From the NCBI GenBank assembly GCA_038323575.1, contig JBBQHB010000017.1, forward strand, positions 8,287-72,286: a stretch of 64,000 bases of DNA, read 5' to 3'. This DNA comes from CAINVV01 sp038323575. GTDB lineage: Bacteria; Bacteroidota; Bacteroidia; Bacteroidales; Prolixibacteraceae. A program made the position numbers and the translations under genes. Every line of letters begins with the position of its first letter. Within the stretch, counting starts at the first letter, position 1. The notes under the pieces are model-generated. The model did no database searches, was not told the origin of the DNA, and worked only from the letters and a program-made list of their open reading frames with translations. Shown piece after piece: positions 52,275 to 60,149 of the stretch.

Positions 52275-53045
52275 TCAGAATGCAAATCCGATGCTGATAC
52301 CACCCCGGTACCAGGGATAGGGTACCGAGCTGCCTTTGACACCTATTGTACTGCCGGTTTGGGATGTCGTAAATTTGTCTCCGAGGAATGAAGGCATGTT
52401 GCTGATAAAATCATCCACATTTTTCTTCATTTCGTTCATTACCGTAGGATCAGACTCTGAAGAGGTAACTTTCCCGTCAAAATTAGCCAGGCCTGCCTCT
52501 ATGCCGAAAAAATAGAAGTCAATGGCGACTCTTTTGGCAATCATAAACTGTACTCCCCACTGCAGACCGGCGCTCATGGTGCTTCCCTCTACTTTAATTT
52601 CCTCCGTAAAAAGGATGGGATTTCCAAAATCAGGACTTGTAGTTTGACTGCTTTTGCCGCTCATGGTATAAGTCTGGTACTTCAGATAGGGTGAAAAATA
52701 AAATCCGGCCGCCTGGGTATGATGTCCGGAATAATGCCTGTAGGCTGCCCGGATTGCCATAGTACTAAGGAGATCATTGCTGATATCAGTCGGTTTTGCA
52801 CCCTTGTAGAATTTGCTGATAAATGGCTTGCTGGACGGAATTCCTACTCCTACGGTAAAAGAGCTTTTGGCGCTGAATTTACGTTCATACTCAAAGGAGG
52901 TGCTGTTGAAAAGGAGATTGACAGGAAGAAACTTTATCACATTCTTGTGGACATCCGGCGTGGTTTCATTACCGGTTGTCGTCTCCTGTCCGAAAGCAAA
53001 AGCAGAAACAGCAATAAAAAACAAAAAAAGTGTTGTAGTTTTCAT
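52275..53045 (-). CDS. outer-membrane beta-barrel protein of unknown function
   Basis: A 256-residue protein with a signal peptide (TTLFLFFIAVSAFAFGQ, cleavage after 20). The mature part alternates polar and aromatic residues in short strands (KFLPVNLLFNSTSFEYERKF, AAGFYFSPYLKYQTYT) and ends in the aromatic C-terminus GGISIGFAF typical of barrel proteins recognised by BamA. It resembles the DUF3575-like group of small Bacteroidota barrels, but I cannot assign a function. It is convergent with the pabC-like gene 6 bp away. Confidence 0.8.
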   Translation of the reverse strand: MKTTTLFLFFIAVSAFAFGQETTTGNETTPDVHKNVIKFLPVNLLFNSTSFEYERKFSAKSSFTVGVGIPSSKPFISKFYKGAKPTDISNDLLSTMAIRAAYRHYSGHHTQAAGFYFSPYLKYQTYTMSGKSSQTTSPDFGNPILFTEEIKVEGSTMSAGLQWGVQFMIAKRVAIDFYFFGIEAGLANFDGKVTSSESDPTVMNEMKKNVDDFISNMPSFLGDKFTTSQTGSTIGVKGSSVPYPWYRGGISIGFAF

Positions 53046-53339
53046 GGTTGTTGTTTGATTAGCTAATGATGACTTGAATTGTAAATATATGCAAAAGTTT
53101 TTTGAAATTGCACGGTCATGTGAAAGGATTTGTTTATTCGGTTATGTGAAGTTGTTCCGACAAAGATGCATTTGTAATTGGAGGAAAGGCTTAGTCGGGA
53201 ATTGCATTAGGGAAAGGATTTACACAAAACTCAGCACGTCCCGGAATCCTCAAAACATAGCGATACCTCTTCAGCCCACTGGTGAATTATTTAATTGGTT
53301 ATTCTTCAAAATGAGCGGACAAAATAAGAAAAAACCTGG
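53046..53339. other. 294 bp non-coding gap
   Basis: Contains no supported gene, promoter or repeat. An open reading frame across it into the bactofilin gene has no family resemblance and is treated as spurious. Confidence 0.6.
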
Positions 53340-53897
53340 TTACTTGCTGCTACTTATTGCCGGATTGCTCTCTAATTCAACCGGTAATGAGCCCAGGCCG
53401 TTTTTATTAGCCGGCGCAGATTTTGTATAGGAATAAACATTCTTGATAAAAAGGTCTCTGATCTTATCCAGGGTTGGATCGGTGGATAGTTTTGTCAAAG
53501 CATCTATATTCAGTAATAAATCCCTGATACCCTGAAAGATCTCGTTGTTGGGCACCTGAATGATGCAATTCAGGTCGCAGGAGTCTTCATTTTGGAACAA
53601 TTTTGTAAATACCTTACCGGTAATTTTGGCATTACCATTGCATTCGACTTTCCCGGTGCAAAAGATATTTCCTTCGAATATACCGCTTATGATCATTTCT
53701 GAACAGATAATATCGCCTTTGACGGTAGAGTTTGAATCCAGGATTACCTTTTGAGTTGAAAGTAATGTTCCATAAAAATTACTTTCGATTTTAAAAGATT
53801 TCCTGGTTTTAATAAATCCTTCCAGAATACTTTCTTCAGGTATCAGTATTGGAATACCTTCATCTTTCTTTGGTGGAATGTTATTGCTTTGCGACAT
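53340..53897 (-). CDS. bactofilin (polymer-forming cytoskeletal protein)
   Basis: A 185-residue protein. The central ~100 residues (about 28-125) form the right-handed beta-helix of bactofilins: regularly spaced short strands GFIKTRKSFKIESNFYGTLL, STVKGDIICSEMIISGIFEG and CTGKVECNGNAKITGKVF, each ending in small or polar residues. Bactofilins self-assemble into filaments that guide local cell-wall or envelope processes. The 26-residue N-terminal and about 60-residue C-terminal extensions are polar and of no known motif. It is a single gene, divergent from the tRNA-Arg region. Confidence 0.87.
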   Translation of the reverse strand: MSQSNNIPPKKDEGIPILIPEESILEGFIKTRKSFKIESNFYGTLLSTQKVILDSNSTVKGDIICSEMIISGIFEGNIFCTGKVECNGNAKITGKVFTKLFQNEDSCDLNCIIQVPNNEIFQGIRDLLLNIDALTKLSTDPTLDKIRDLFIKNVYSYTKSAPANKNGLGSLPVELESNPAISSSK

Positions 53898-54247
53898 AAT
53901 AGTTTACATTTTAGGGTTAAATGTTTTTTATCAATCCTTGAAATATTAGGAAACTCAGACAGCGCTTTTAATTAGATAAACTTTTGAGGAACTAAATGAA
54001 TTATTCACAACTTAACTTTTGAACCATAAATATAATATAATTTTTTAAATGAGAAATAGCTCTTCGGAATAATATTGGCTAACGTGCTGCAATAGTAAGT
54101 ATGAAAGGAATTGACGAAAGTTCTAAAACCAATAAAAAGACGATTAATCAATAATTGTTACCTTCTATATGATGTTGCGCAACTACCTGGAAATTCCAAA
54201 AATACAAAAGCCAACCGCTGATTATCAGGCGATTGACTTTTTAAATG
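53898..54247. other. 350 bp non-coding region between bactofilin gene and tRNA-Arg
   Basis: AT-rich. I see no promoter with a good -7 element and no gene. An imperfect stem with a bulge near 54214-54236, just beyond the tRNA 3' end on the minus strand, may be its terminator. Confidence 0.4.
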
Positions 54248-54319
54248 TGACCCCACCGGGATTCGAACCCAGATCAAAAGAACCGGAATCTTCCATTCTA
54301 TCCATTAAACTATGGGGCC
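54248..54319 (-). tRNA. tRNA-Arg (anticodon CCG)
   Basis: A 72-nt cloverleaf on the minus strand: acceptor GGCCCCA with TGGGGTC, D arm GTTT...GAAT, anticodon stem GAAGA/TCTTT around the loop TTCCGGT (anticodon CCG, reading the CGG codon), and T arm CTGGG-TTCGAAT-CCCGG. CCA is not encoded. A -7 element TACATTTG (54333-54340, minus) lies 13 bp upstream. Confidence 0.95.
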
Positions 54320-54332
54320 GGTTATTGTGCTG

Positions 54333-54340
54333 CAAATGTA
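54333..54340 (-). promoter_or_regulatory. -7 promoter element for tRNA-Arg
   Basis: Minus-strand TACATTTG, a perfect TAnnTTTG match, sits 13 bp before the tRNA 5' end. Confidence 0.55.
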
Positions 54341-54344
54341 ACAA

Positions 54345-54440
54345 TAATCTTGTGACTGCGCTCCGTCGCAAGCGAAATGGTCCAAAAAACAATGCAAACT
54401 TTACTGCCATATCCTTTTGCTTAACTTCGCAATGACTAGG
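54345..54440. repeat. possible short interspersed repeat with imperfect terminal inverted ends
   Basis: The left end GTGACTGCG and the reverse complement of the right end, GTCATTGCG, agree at 7 of 9 positions around about 90 bp of non-coding sequence. This type of short element, often with GC-rich ends, is common between Bacteroidota genes. Evidence is weak without other copies in the window. Confidence 0.3.
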
Positions 54441-54459
54441 TTATATCCGTTAGAAAAAA

Positions 54460-54467
54460 TATTTTTG
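54460..54467 (+). promoter_or_regulatory. -7 promoter element for the exonuclease/GIY-YIG gene
   Basis: TATTTTTG, a perfect TAnnTTTG match, ends 5 bp before the ATG. The opposite strand carries the tRNA-Arg upstream, so no readthrough transcript is expected. Confidence 0.55.
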
Positions 54468-54472
54468 TCTGA

Positions 54473-55825
54473 ATGAATTATGCAATTATCGACGTGGAAA
54501 CTACCGGGACTTCTCCTTTAAACGGGAAGATTACCGAGATTGCTGTCTACATTTTCAATGGATCTGAGATAATAGATTCTTTTTGCTCGCTGATCAACCC
54601 TGAATGCGGTATTCCCTGGAACATTACCAAGTTAACAGGCATCACCAACGAAATGGTTGAATCTGCGCCAAAATTCTACGAAATCGCCAAAAAAATCGTT
54701 GAAATTACTGCCAACACCACTTTTGTCGCCCACAATGCCTCTTTCGATTACTCCTTTGTCAGGGAGGAGTTTAAACGGCTCGGATACGACTACAAGCGCA
54801 AAACATTGTGTACTGTAAGCCTTAGCAGGAAACTGATCCCCGGGCTCCGCTCCTACTCACTTGGCAACATCTGCCAGGATTTAAACATCCAGATTCAAGA
54901 CCGTCACCGTGCATCCGGCGATGCTTTAGCAACAGTTGAACTTTTTGCCAAAATCCTAAGACAGAATGAGACTGTTGACCACGATCTTTTTTCTTCCCGA
55001 AAGGGCAATCTTTCAGAAGAAACGATTGCATCGATACCGGGCAACTGTGGGGTTTATTATTTGTATGATTCAAAAGGGGACCTGATATACATCGGCAAGA
55101 GCAAAAATATCCACCAGCGGATTATTGCACATCTGAACAACAGGCTCACCAAAAAAGCAATGGAAATGAGTGAGCGTATTGCATCGGTCGGCCATGAGGA
55201 GACCGGCAGTGAACTGCTTGCCATGCTTTTGGAGTCGGAAGAGATCAAAACCAACCGGCCACATTACAACCGTGCGCAAAGGAGATCGGCCAACAACTTC
55301 GGTATTTTCTCCTTCGGGGATGAAAATGGTTACCTTCATCTGCAGGTCCGGAAAATTACGGAAGATGATGTACCGCTGATATTGTTCAGTTTTAACCGGG
55401 AAGCGGTGGACCTGCTGCATGCAAAGGCTGAAAAACATGCGCTCTGCAAAAAACTGTGCCATCTTGACGATCGTGCGGTTTCTTGTTTTAACTCCGGATT
55501 CGGGGTGTGTATGGGCGCCTGTGAAGGCAAAGAAGAACCCGAAGTCTATAATCTGCGCGTTCAGGAGGCAGTTAAACCATGGCAGTTCCATTCGCAGAAT
55601 TTTTTCGTACTCGAGAAGGGAAAGCATCCGGAGGAGATGGCAGTCGTTAAAATTGCCCGTGGCAAATATATCGGATACGGCTTTTTATCAACTGATAGCT
55701 TATATGCAGATTTAGAGACGCTTAACGACTGTATCCGACCCGGAAAAGACAATTGGGATGCGCGTAACATCATCAGGGGTTACCTGAAGAAAAACCACCG
55801 GTTGGTGAAGATCATTGAATATTAA
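54473..55825 (+). CDS. DEDDh exonuclease fused to a UvrC-like GIY-YIG nuclease and cysteine cluster
   Basis: A 450-residue probable DNA-repair nuclease. Residues 1-165 are a DnaQ-like 3'-5' exonuclease: Asp7 and Glu9 (IIDVETTG), Asp92, His145 and Asp150 (HRASGD). Residues about 190-265 are a GIY-YIG domain with GVYYLYD (193-199), YIG (206-208), Arg216 and a Glu in ETGSELLAMLLESEE. Then comes C325-x3-C329-x8-C338-x7-C346-x3-C350; the last three have the same C-x7-C-x3-C spacing as the Fe-S site of UvrC. The start is fixed by the exonuclease motif. The 3' end overlaps a photolyase gene by 4 bp. Confidence 0.9.
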   Translation: MNYAIIDVETTGTSPLNGKITEIAVYIFNGSEIIDSFCSLINPECGIPWNITKLTGITNEMVESAPKFYEIAKKIVEITANTTFVAHNASFDYSFVREEFKRLGYDYKRKTLCTVSLSRKLIPGLRSYSLGNICQDLNIQIQDRHRASGDALATVELFAKILRQNETVDHDLFSSRKGNLSEETIASIPGNCGVYYLYDSKGDLIYIGKSKNIHQRIIAHLNNRLTKKAMEMSERIASVGHEETGSELLAMLLESEEIKTNRPHYNRAQRRSANNFGIFSFGDENGYLHLQVRKITEDDVPLILFSFNREAVDLLHAKAEKHALCKKLCHLDDRAVSCFNSGFGVCMGACEGKEEPEVYNLRVQEAVKPWQFHSQNFFVLEKGKHPEEMAVVKIARGKYIGYGFLSTDSLYADLETLNDCIRPGKDNWDARNIIRGYLKKNHRLVKIIEY

Positions 55826-57147
55826 CCGGCATCAGCCAATCCCTCCTTGTACCTGGCAATTACCCTTTCACGTGCAAATGCGTGATCTATTATTTTCTCG
55901 GGATATTTGTCTGTTCCATATTCAGTCACCCATTTTTTGATGTATTGCAGATCCGGGTCAAATCGCTGCATTTGTAATTCCGGATTAAAAATCCTGAAAT
56001 AAGGAGCTGCATCGCAACCGGAGCCTGAAGCCCACTGCCATCCGCCGTTGTTGGATGCCAGATCGTAATCATTCAGTTTTGTGGCAAAATAGGTTTCACC
56101 CCATCTCCAGTCTGTCAGGAGATGTTTACACAGGAAACTAGCCGTTACCATTCTTACACGGTTGTGCATAAATCCGGTCTGGTTCAGTTCGCGCATACCG
56201 GCATCCACCAGGGGATAACCTGTCAATCCGTCGCACCATGCCTGGAAATGGTTCTGGTTATTTTCCCACCGGATATTGTCATAGGCAGGTTTGAAGGCAC
56301 GGGTAGTTACCTGCGGAAAAAACCACAAGATCTGGCTGTAAAAATTGCGCCAGATCAGTTCGGACAAAAACAGATCCGAATGAAGCATCGCCAGTGCCGT
56401 GATTTTTCGGATGCTCACCGTACCGAACCGAAGATGGAGGCTTAGTTTGGATGTTCCGTTCCTGGCTGGAAAATCACGGTCTTTCGCATAGTTTTCCAAA
56501 AGACTTTGCGGCAGGCATCTGGGGGGAAAAATGTTATCAACCTTCGAAAAACCCAGCGAATCGATGGTGGGCATTGCAATGGGCTTTATACGGATAAAGT
56601 TGTGAAAATAGAGGGATGTTTTATTCGCACGCACGCTCTCAATATTCAGTTTCTCGAGAAAGCGGTTTTTATAGGGAGTGAAAACGGTATAAGGTTTTCC
56701 GTCCTTCTTGACCAACTCATCTTTCTCGAAAATCACATGATCCTTGTAGGTAATAAATTCAGCCCGGTTCATTTTCAGGAAACGCTCAATCTCCATATCC
56801 CTGTAGGTGGTATAGGGTTCGTAATCCCTGTTGCAGTAAACACTGCAGATATGGAATTTCTCAGTCAAACCTTTAAAGACCTCCATAGGCCTGCCGTGTG
56901 CAACAAGGAGAGATGATCCGAATTTTTCCAGTTCTTTTTTTAACTGCAACAGCGTATCGAACACGAAATTAACCCTGTAATCAGATCCATTGTCAATTCT
57001 TACCAGGATCTCAGGATTAAAGATAAACAGGATTAACACATTCTCACGGGTTTTCAGTGCATGAAACAATGCTGTATTGTCTTCTAACCGAAGATCCCGG
57101 CGCATCCAGAAGATGTTGACAACGGGTTTTTCTTTTTGGTTTATCAT
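55822..57147 (-). CDS. phrB: deoxyribodipyrimidine photo-lyase
   Basis: A 441-residue cryptochrome/photolyase-family flavoprotein that splits UV-induced pyrimidine dimers with light. The N-terminal antenna-binding alpha/beta domain starts VNIFWMRRDLRLEDN; the FAD-binding helical domain has SELIWRNFY, GYPLVDAGMRELNQTGFMHNR and the signature ASNNGGWQWASGSGCDAAPY, with the DNA-binding Trp. Start at 57147 (MINQKEKP) is preferred to an upstream in-frame codon at 57192. It is convergent with the exonuclease/GIY-YIG gene. Confidence 0.94.
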   Translation of the reverse strand: MINQKEKPVVNIFWMRRDLRLEDNTALFHALKTRENVLILFIFNPEILVRIDNGSDYRVNFVFDTLLQLKKELEKFGSSLLVAHGRPMEVFKGLTEKFHICSVYCNRDYEPYTTYRDMEIERFLKMNRAEFITYKDHVIFEKDELVKKDGKPYTVFTPYKNRFLEKLNIESVRANKTSLYFHNFIRIKPIAMPTIDSLGFSKVDNIFPPRCLPQSLLENYAKDRDFPARNGTSKLSLHLRFGTVSIRKITALAMLHSDLFLSELIWRNFYSQILWFFPQVTTRAFKPAYDNIRWENNQNHFQAWCDGLTGYPLVDAGMRELNQTGFMHNRVRMVTASFLCKHLLTDWRWGETYFATKLNDYDLASNNGGWQWASGSGCDAAPYFRIFNPELQMQRFDPDLQYIKKWVTEYGTDKYPEKIIDHAFARERVIARYKEGLADAG

Positions 57148-57201
57148 CCGAAAAATGTTGGAGTTTGATGTCAGAAATATAAGAAAAAACAAAACTAACT
57201 A

Positions 57202-57209
57202 TAACTTTG
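57202..57209 (+). promoter_or_regulatory. -7 promoter element for the threonine aldolase gene
   Basis: TAACTTTG, a perfect TAnnTTTG match, ends 41 bp before the ATG at 57251. Confidence 0.5.
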
Positions 57210-57250
57210 CATTCCAAAACAAACGAACAGTATCAATAATCTGAATATTT

Positions 57251-58279
57251 ATGAATATAAGAGGTTTTGCAAGTGACAACAATTCGGGTATCCACCCTGA
57301 AATTTTGAAAGCCATCGAAACAGCCAATACGGGTCATGCGGTTGGATATGGCGACGATCCTTATACGGAAAAGGCCAAAATGCTTTTCAAAAAAGAATTT
57401 GGCGAGGAGACCGAAATCTTCTTTACGCTGACCGGAACCGGAGCGAATATACTTTCCATTCAGTCTGTATGTCAGTCTTTTAACGCGATTCTATGTACTG
57501 AAACCGCGCATATACATACCGATGAATGTGGTGCTCCTGAAAAATTTACAGGCAGCAAACTGATCCCGATCCCATCCGGAAACGGGAAGGTCTCACCTTC
57601 GGAATTGTTGAAAAAACTGCATGGTTTCGGCGTTGAACACCATTCCCAACCCGGGTTGCTCAGTATCTCGCAGGTTACCGAGATGGGTACCGTATATACC
57701 ACGGTAGAGATTCGTGAACTTGCCGCAATTGTTCACAACTATGGCATGTACCTTCACATGGACGGAGCCAGGATCTCAAATGCGGCAGTTGCGCTCGGTC
57801 AGAACTTCAGGGCCTTTACAAAAGATGCCGGAGTGGATGTGCTCTCTTTCGGAGGCACCAAAAACGGCTTGATGCTGGGCGAAGCTGTGTTGATATTTAA
57901 TCCCGAACTAGCCAAAAACACCAAATATTTCCGCAAACAGGCAGCACAGCTGTTCTCAAAAATGCGGTTCATATCTACGCAGTTTATACCCTATCTGGAA
58001 GATGAAATCTGGAAAAAAAATGCGGCACATGCCAATAAAATGGCACAGATGCTGGCCGGAATGGTATCCGGTATTAAAGCCATTAAAGTTACCCAGAAGG
58101 TAGAGGCCAACGGAATTTTCGCCATATTGCCTAAAGAAGTCATTCCGTTGATCAGGCAGGAGTATTTTTTTTACGATTGGGATGAATTCAAAGGAGAAGT
58201 CAGATGGATGACCTCTTTCGATACAACAGAAGAGGATATCTGCAATTTGGTTTCCTTGCTGAAGACCCATTTGAACTAA
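57251..58279 (+). CDS. ltaE: low-specificity L-threonine aldolase
   Basis: A 342-residue PLP enzyme of fold type I that cleaves threonine and allo-threonine to glycine and acetaldehyde. Visible: FASDNNSGIHPEILKAI at the N-terminus, Asp171 in HMDGARISNA (contacts the PLP ring nitrogen) and the Schiff-base lysine Lys204 in LSFGGTKNGLM. Length is normal for the family. It is a single gene with its own -7 element. The beta-eliminating lyase family also includes related enzymes, but the GGTKNG site fits threonine aldolase. Confidence 0.92.
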   Translation: MNIRGFASDNNSGIHPEILKAIETANTGHAVGYGDDPYTEKAKMLFKKEFGEETEIFFTLTGTGANILSIQSVCQSFNAILCTETAHIHTDECGAPEKFTGSKLIPIPSGNGKVSPSELLKKLHGFGVEHHSQPGLLSISQVTEMGTVYTTVEIRELAAIVHNYGMYLHMDGARISNAAVALGQNFRAFTKDAGVDVLSFGGTKNGLMLGEAVLIFNPELAKNTKYFRKQAAQLFSKMRFISTQFIPYLEDEIWKKNAAHANKMAQMLAGMVSGIKAIKVTQKVEANGIFAILPKEVIPLIRQEYFFYDWDEFKGEVRWMTSFDTTEEDICNLVSLLKTHLN

Positions 58280-58304
58280 AATGGGTTAAGCCGCTTTTTT
58301 GTTG

Positions 58305-58312
58305 TACTTTTG
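58305..58312 (+). promoter_or_regulatory. -7 promoter element for the nusB-coaE gene cluster
   Basis: TACTTTTG, a perfect TAnnTTTG match, ends 22 bp before the nusB ATG at 58335. An alternative longer nusB reading would begin upstream of this element. Confidence 0.55.
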
Positions 58313-58334
58313 CAAATTATCGAAAAAAACAAAC

Positions 58335-59282
58335 ATGATTAGTCGAAGGATTATCCGAACCAAAGTGCTGCAGATTCTTTATGCACACGTCTCATCCGCT
58401 GATAAATCCGTCAGTTCTTCAGAGAGCGAATTGCATTTCAGTATTCAGAAAACCTACGATCTTTACCATCTTCTGCTGATGCTTCCAGTAGAATTATGTG
58501 ATTACGCTGAGCGGATGATGGAAATCAGAAAGCTAAAAAATTTTCCTACCCCGGAAGAGCTTAATCCGAATATGCGTTTTGTCTCCAACCGGCTGATCAG
58601 TAAACTGAAGGACAACAATGATTTAAACGCTTACATCAAAAAGAACAAAGTCAATTGGGTGAACAGCCAGGAATTGGTTAAGAAAATATACCAAACAATG
58701 GTTGAATCCGATGTTTACAAAAATTATCTCGCTGAAAAAGAGGATGATTTCCAGGTTGACAAGAGATTTTTTGAGGATTTTTACGCTGAAGTATTGTTGA
58801 AAAGTGAGTTTGTTTTCAACGAATTTGAGGAACAGAGTATTTACTGGAATGATGACCTTGATTTTGTTGTATCCATGGTAATCAAAACACTGAAAAAATT
58901 CAAAGAAGAAAGCAATATCAACGATCACCTCTCTTCCCTTTACAAAGATGAGGAGGACAAAGAGTTTACAGTTCAGCTTTTCAGGAAAACCCTTGCAGGC
59001 AGCGAAGAGAACCGGAAAACTATTGAGGCATATACCAAAAACTGGGATGTCGACCGTGTGGCCACCATGGATGTTTTGATTATGGAACTGGCGATTACCG
59101 AGCTTACTGCTTTTCCGTCTGTACCGATAAAAGTGAGCCTGAACGAATACATCGAACTGGCAAAATATTACAGTACCCAAAGGAGCAGTATCTTTATCAA
59201 CGGCGTACTGGACCGTATCACCAAAGATTTCAAAGACCAGGGTAAGATTATCAAAGCCGGAAGGGGTCTTTTGGAAGGATGA
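58335..59282 (+). CDS. nusB: transcription antitermination factor NusB (long form)
   Basis: A 315-residue protein. It starts ISRRIIRTKVLQILYAH, the family start, and its C-terminal region (about 230-300: WDVDRVATMDVLIMELAITE, SVPIKVSLNEYIELAKYYS, FINGVLD) is the NusB core, which binds boxA RNA with S10 (NusE) and acts on rRNA transcription. The ~150 inserted residues in the middle are typical of Bacteroidota NusB and have no known role. The ATG at 58335 is preferred to the one at 58299, which precedes the promoter. The stop overlaps the next start (ATGA). Confidence 0.93.
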   Translation: MISRRIIRTKVLQILYAHVSSADKSVSSSESELHFSIQKTYDLYHLLLMLPVELCDYAERMMEIRKLKNFPTPEELNPNMRFVSNRLISKLKDNNDLNAYIKKNKVNWVNSQELVKKIYQTMVESDVYKNYLAEKEDDFQVDKRFFEDFYAEVLLKSEFVFNEFEEQSIYWNDDLDFVVSMVIKTLKKFKEESNINDHLSSLYKDEEDKEFTVQLFRKTLAGSEENRKTIEAYTKNWDVDRVATMDVLIMELAITELTAFPSVPIKVSLNEYIELAKYYSTQRSSIFINGVLDRITKDFKDQGKIIKAGRGLLEG

Positions 59283-59743
59283 CGGCCAAATATTCTATAT
59301 TGCTTTTTTTAGCTGTCGTTGTAGGTTTATCGGGTTGCAACAATTCATCAACCAACCGTTCCAAACCTGCCGCATCAGCCGATCCGGCTAAAAAAAAGAA
59401 TCCTGGTAAGATTGAATTTACGGAAGAAATGCATAATTTCGGGACTTTAAAGGAAGGTGAAACAGTAGTTTATTCGTTCCGGTTTAAGAACAACGGAGAC
59501 ACTCCTTTTCGTTTGACCAGCGTGGAACCAACCTGCGGATGCCTGACTGTTCAGTACGATAAAAATGAAATAGATAGTCAGTCTGTTTCGGTTATAGATG
59601 TGATTTTTCATACCGAAGGTGAATGGGGAAATCAAATCAAGACGGTAAATATTGAGACCTCCAACGGAGAGACCAAAACATTAACCATCGGCGCTTATGT
59701 CGAGAACAAGAATTTTAATATTGATTTAAATAGTTTAAAATGA
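59279..59743 (+). CDS. DUF1573 lipoprotein
   Basis: A 154-residue protein with a lipoprotein signal (LLFLAVVVGLSGC, lipobox LSGC, Cys20). The mature part carries the DUF1573 pattern: IEFTEEMHNFGTLKEGETV, FRFKNNGDTPFRLTSVEPTC and CGCLTVQYDKNEI, an Ig-like fold with a conserved Cys pair. Function unknown. It overlaps nusB and yajC by 4 bp each (ATGA), which couples translation across the three genes. Confidence 0.9.
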   Translation: MTAKYSILLFLAVVVGLSGCNNSSTNRSKPAASADPAKKKNPGKIEFTEEMHNFGTLKEGETVVYSFRFKNNGDTPFRLTSVEPTCGCLTVQYDKNEIDSQSVSVIDVIFHTEGEWGNQIKTVNIETSNGETKTLTIGAYVENKNFNIDLNSLK

Positions 59744-60057
59744 GCACATTGATTTATGTTATTGCCGAACAACAGCAACAAAGCATGTTGGGAATGTTTT
59801 TACCATTGGTAGCGATTATTGTTGTATTTTACTTTTTTATGATTCGTCCCCAAATGAAACGTCAGAAAGAGACACAGAAATTTCGTGATGCCCTGCAAAA
59901 GGGAGACAAAGTGGTAACAACAGGAGGTATCTACGGAAGAATTGACGAGATAAAAGATCAGATTATCTTTCTTGAAGTTGCACCGAACCTCAAATTAAAA
60001 GTGGATAAGAGTGTTGTGCTAAAGGATATGTCTGATGCACCTATGCCGGCAAAATAA
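59740..60057 (+). CDS. yajC: preprotein translocase subunit YajC
   Basis: A 105-residue protein with a short N-terminal exported tail, one membrane helix (MLGMFLPLVAIIVVFYFFMI, 17-36) and a cytosolic domain with RPQMKRQKETQKF and VVTTGGIYGRI, both highly typical. It acts with SecDF beside SecYEG. It overlaps the DUF1573 gene by 4 bp and is followed by a strong terminator-like hairpin 6 bp after its stop. Confidence 0.95.
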   Translation: MSTLIYVIAEQQQQSMLGMFLPLVAIIVVFYFFMIRPQMKRQKETQKFRDALQKGDKVVTTGGIYGRIDEIKDQIIFLEVAPNLKLKVDKSVVLKDMSDAPMPAK

Positions 60058-60063
60058 ATTGAT

Positions 60064-60122
60064 GAGGTTGTTCCAAAAGCAAATAAATTCTTGAAATAGA
60101 CTTTTGAGGCAACCTCTTTTTT
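60064..60122 (+). terminator. terminator after yajC
   Basis: A 16 bp stem with one mismatch (60064-60079 with 60101-60116; outer part GAGGTTG/CAACCTC) and a 21-base loop, followed by a T run. ybbR starts 27 bp later, so it may have its own promoter or rely on readthrough. Confidence 0.8.
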
Positions 60123-60149
60123 ATTTGATCATTGACTTAGTTTATTATC

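Noticed and set aside
53074..53430. 118-codon plus-strand open frame in the gap before the bactofilin gene
   Set aside because: It overlaps the bactofilin C-terminus on the opposite strand, has no family resemblance or promoter, and its composition is not like its neighbours.
54169..54435. 88-codon plus-strand open frame over the tRNA-Arg gene
   Set aside because: It is antisense to a well-formed tRNA and has no promoter or homology signal.
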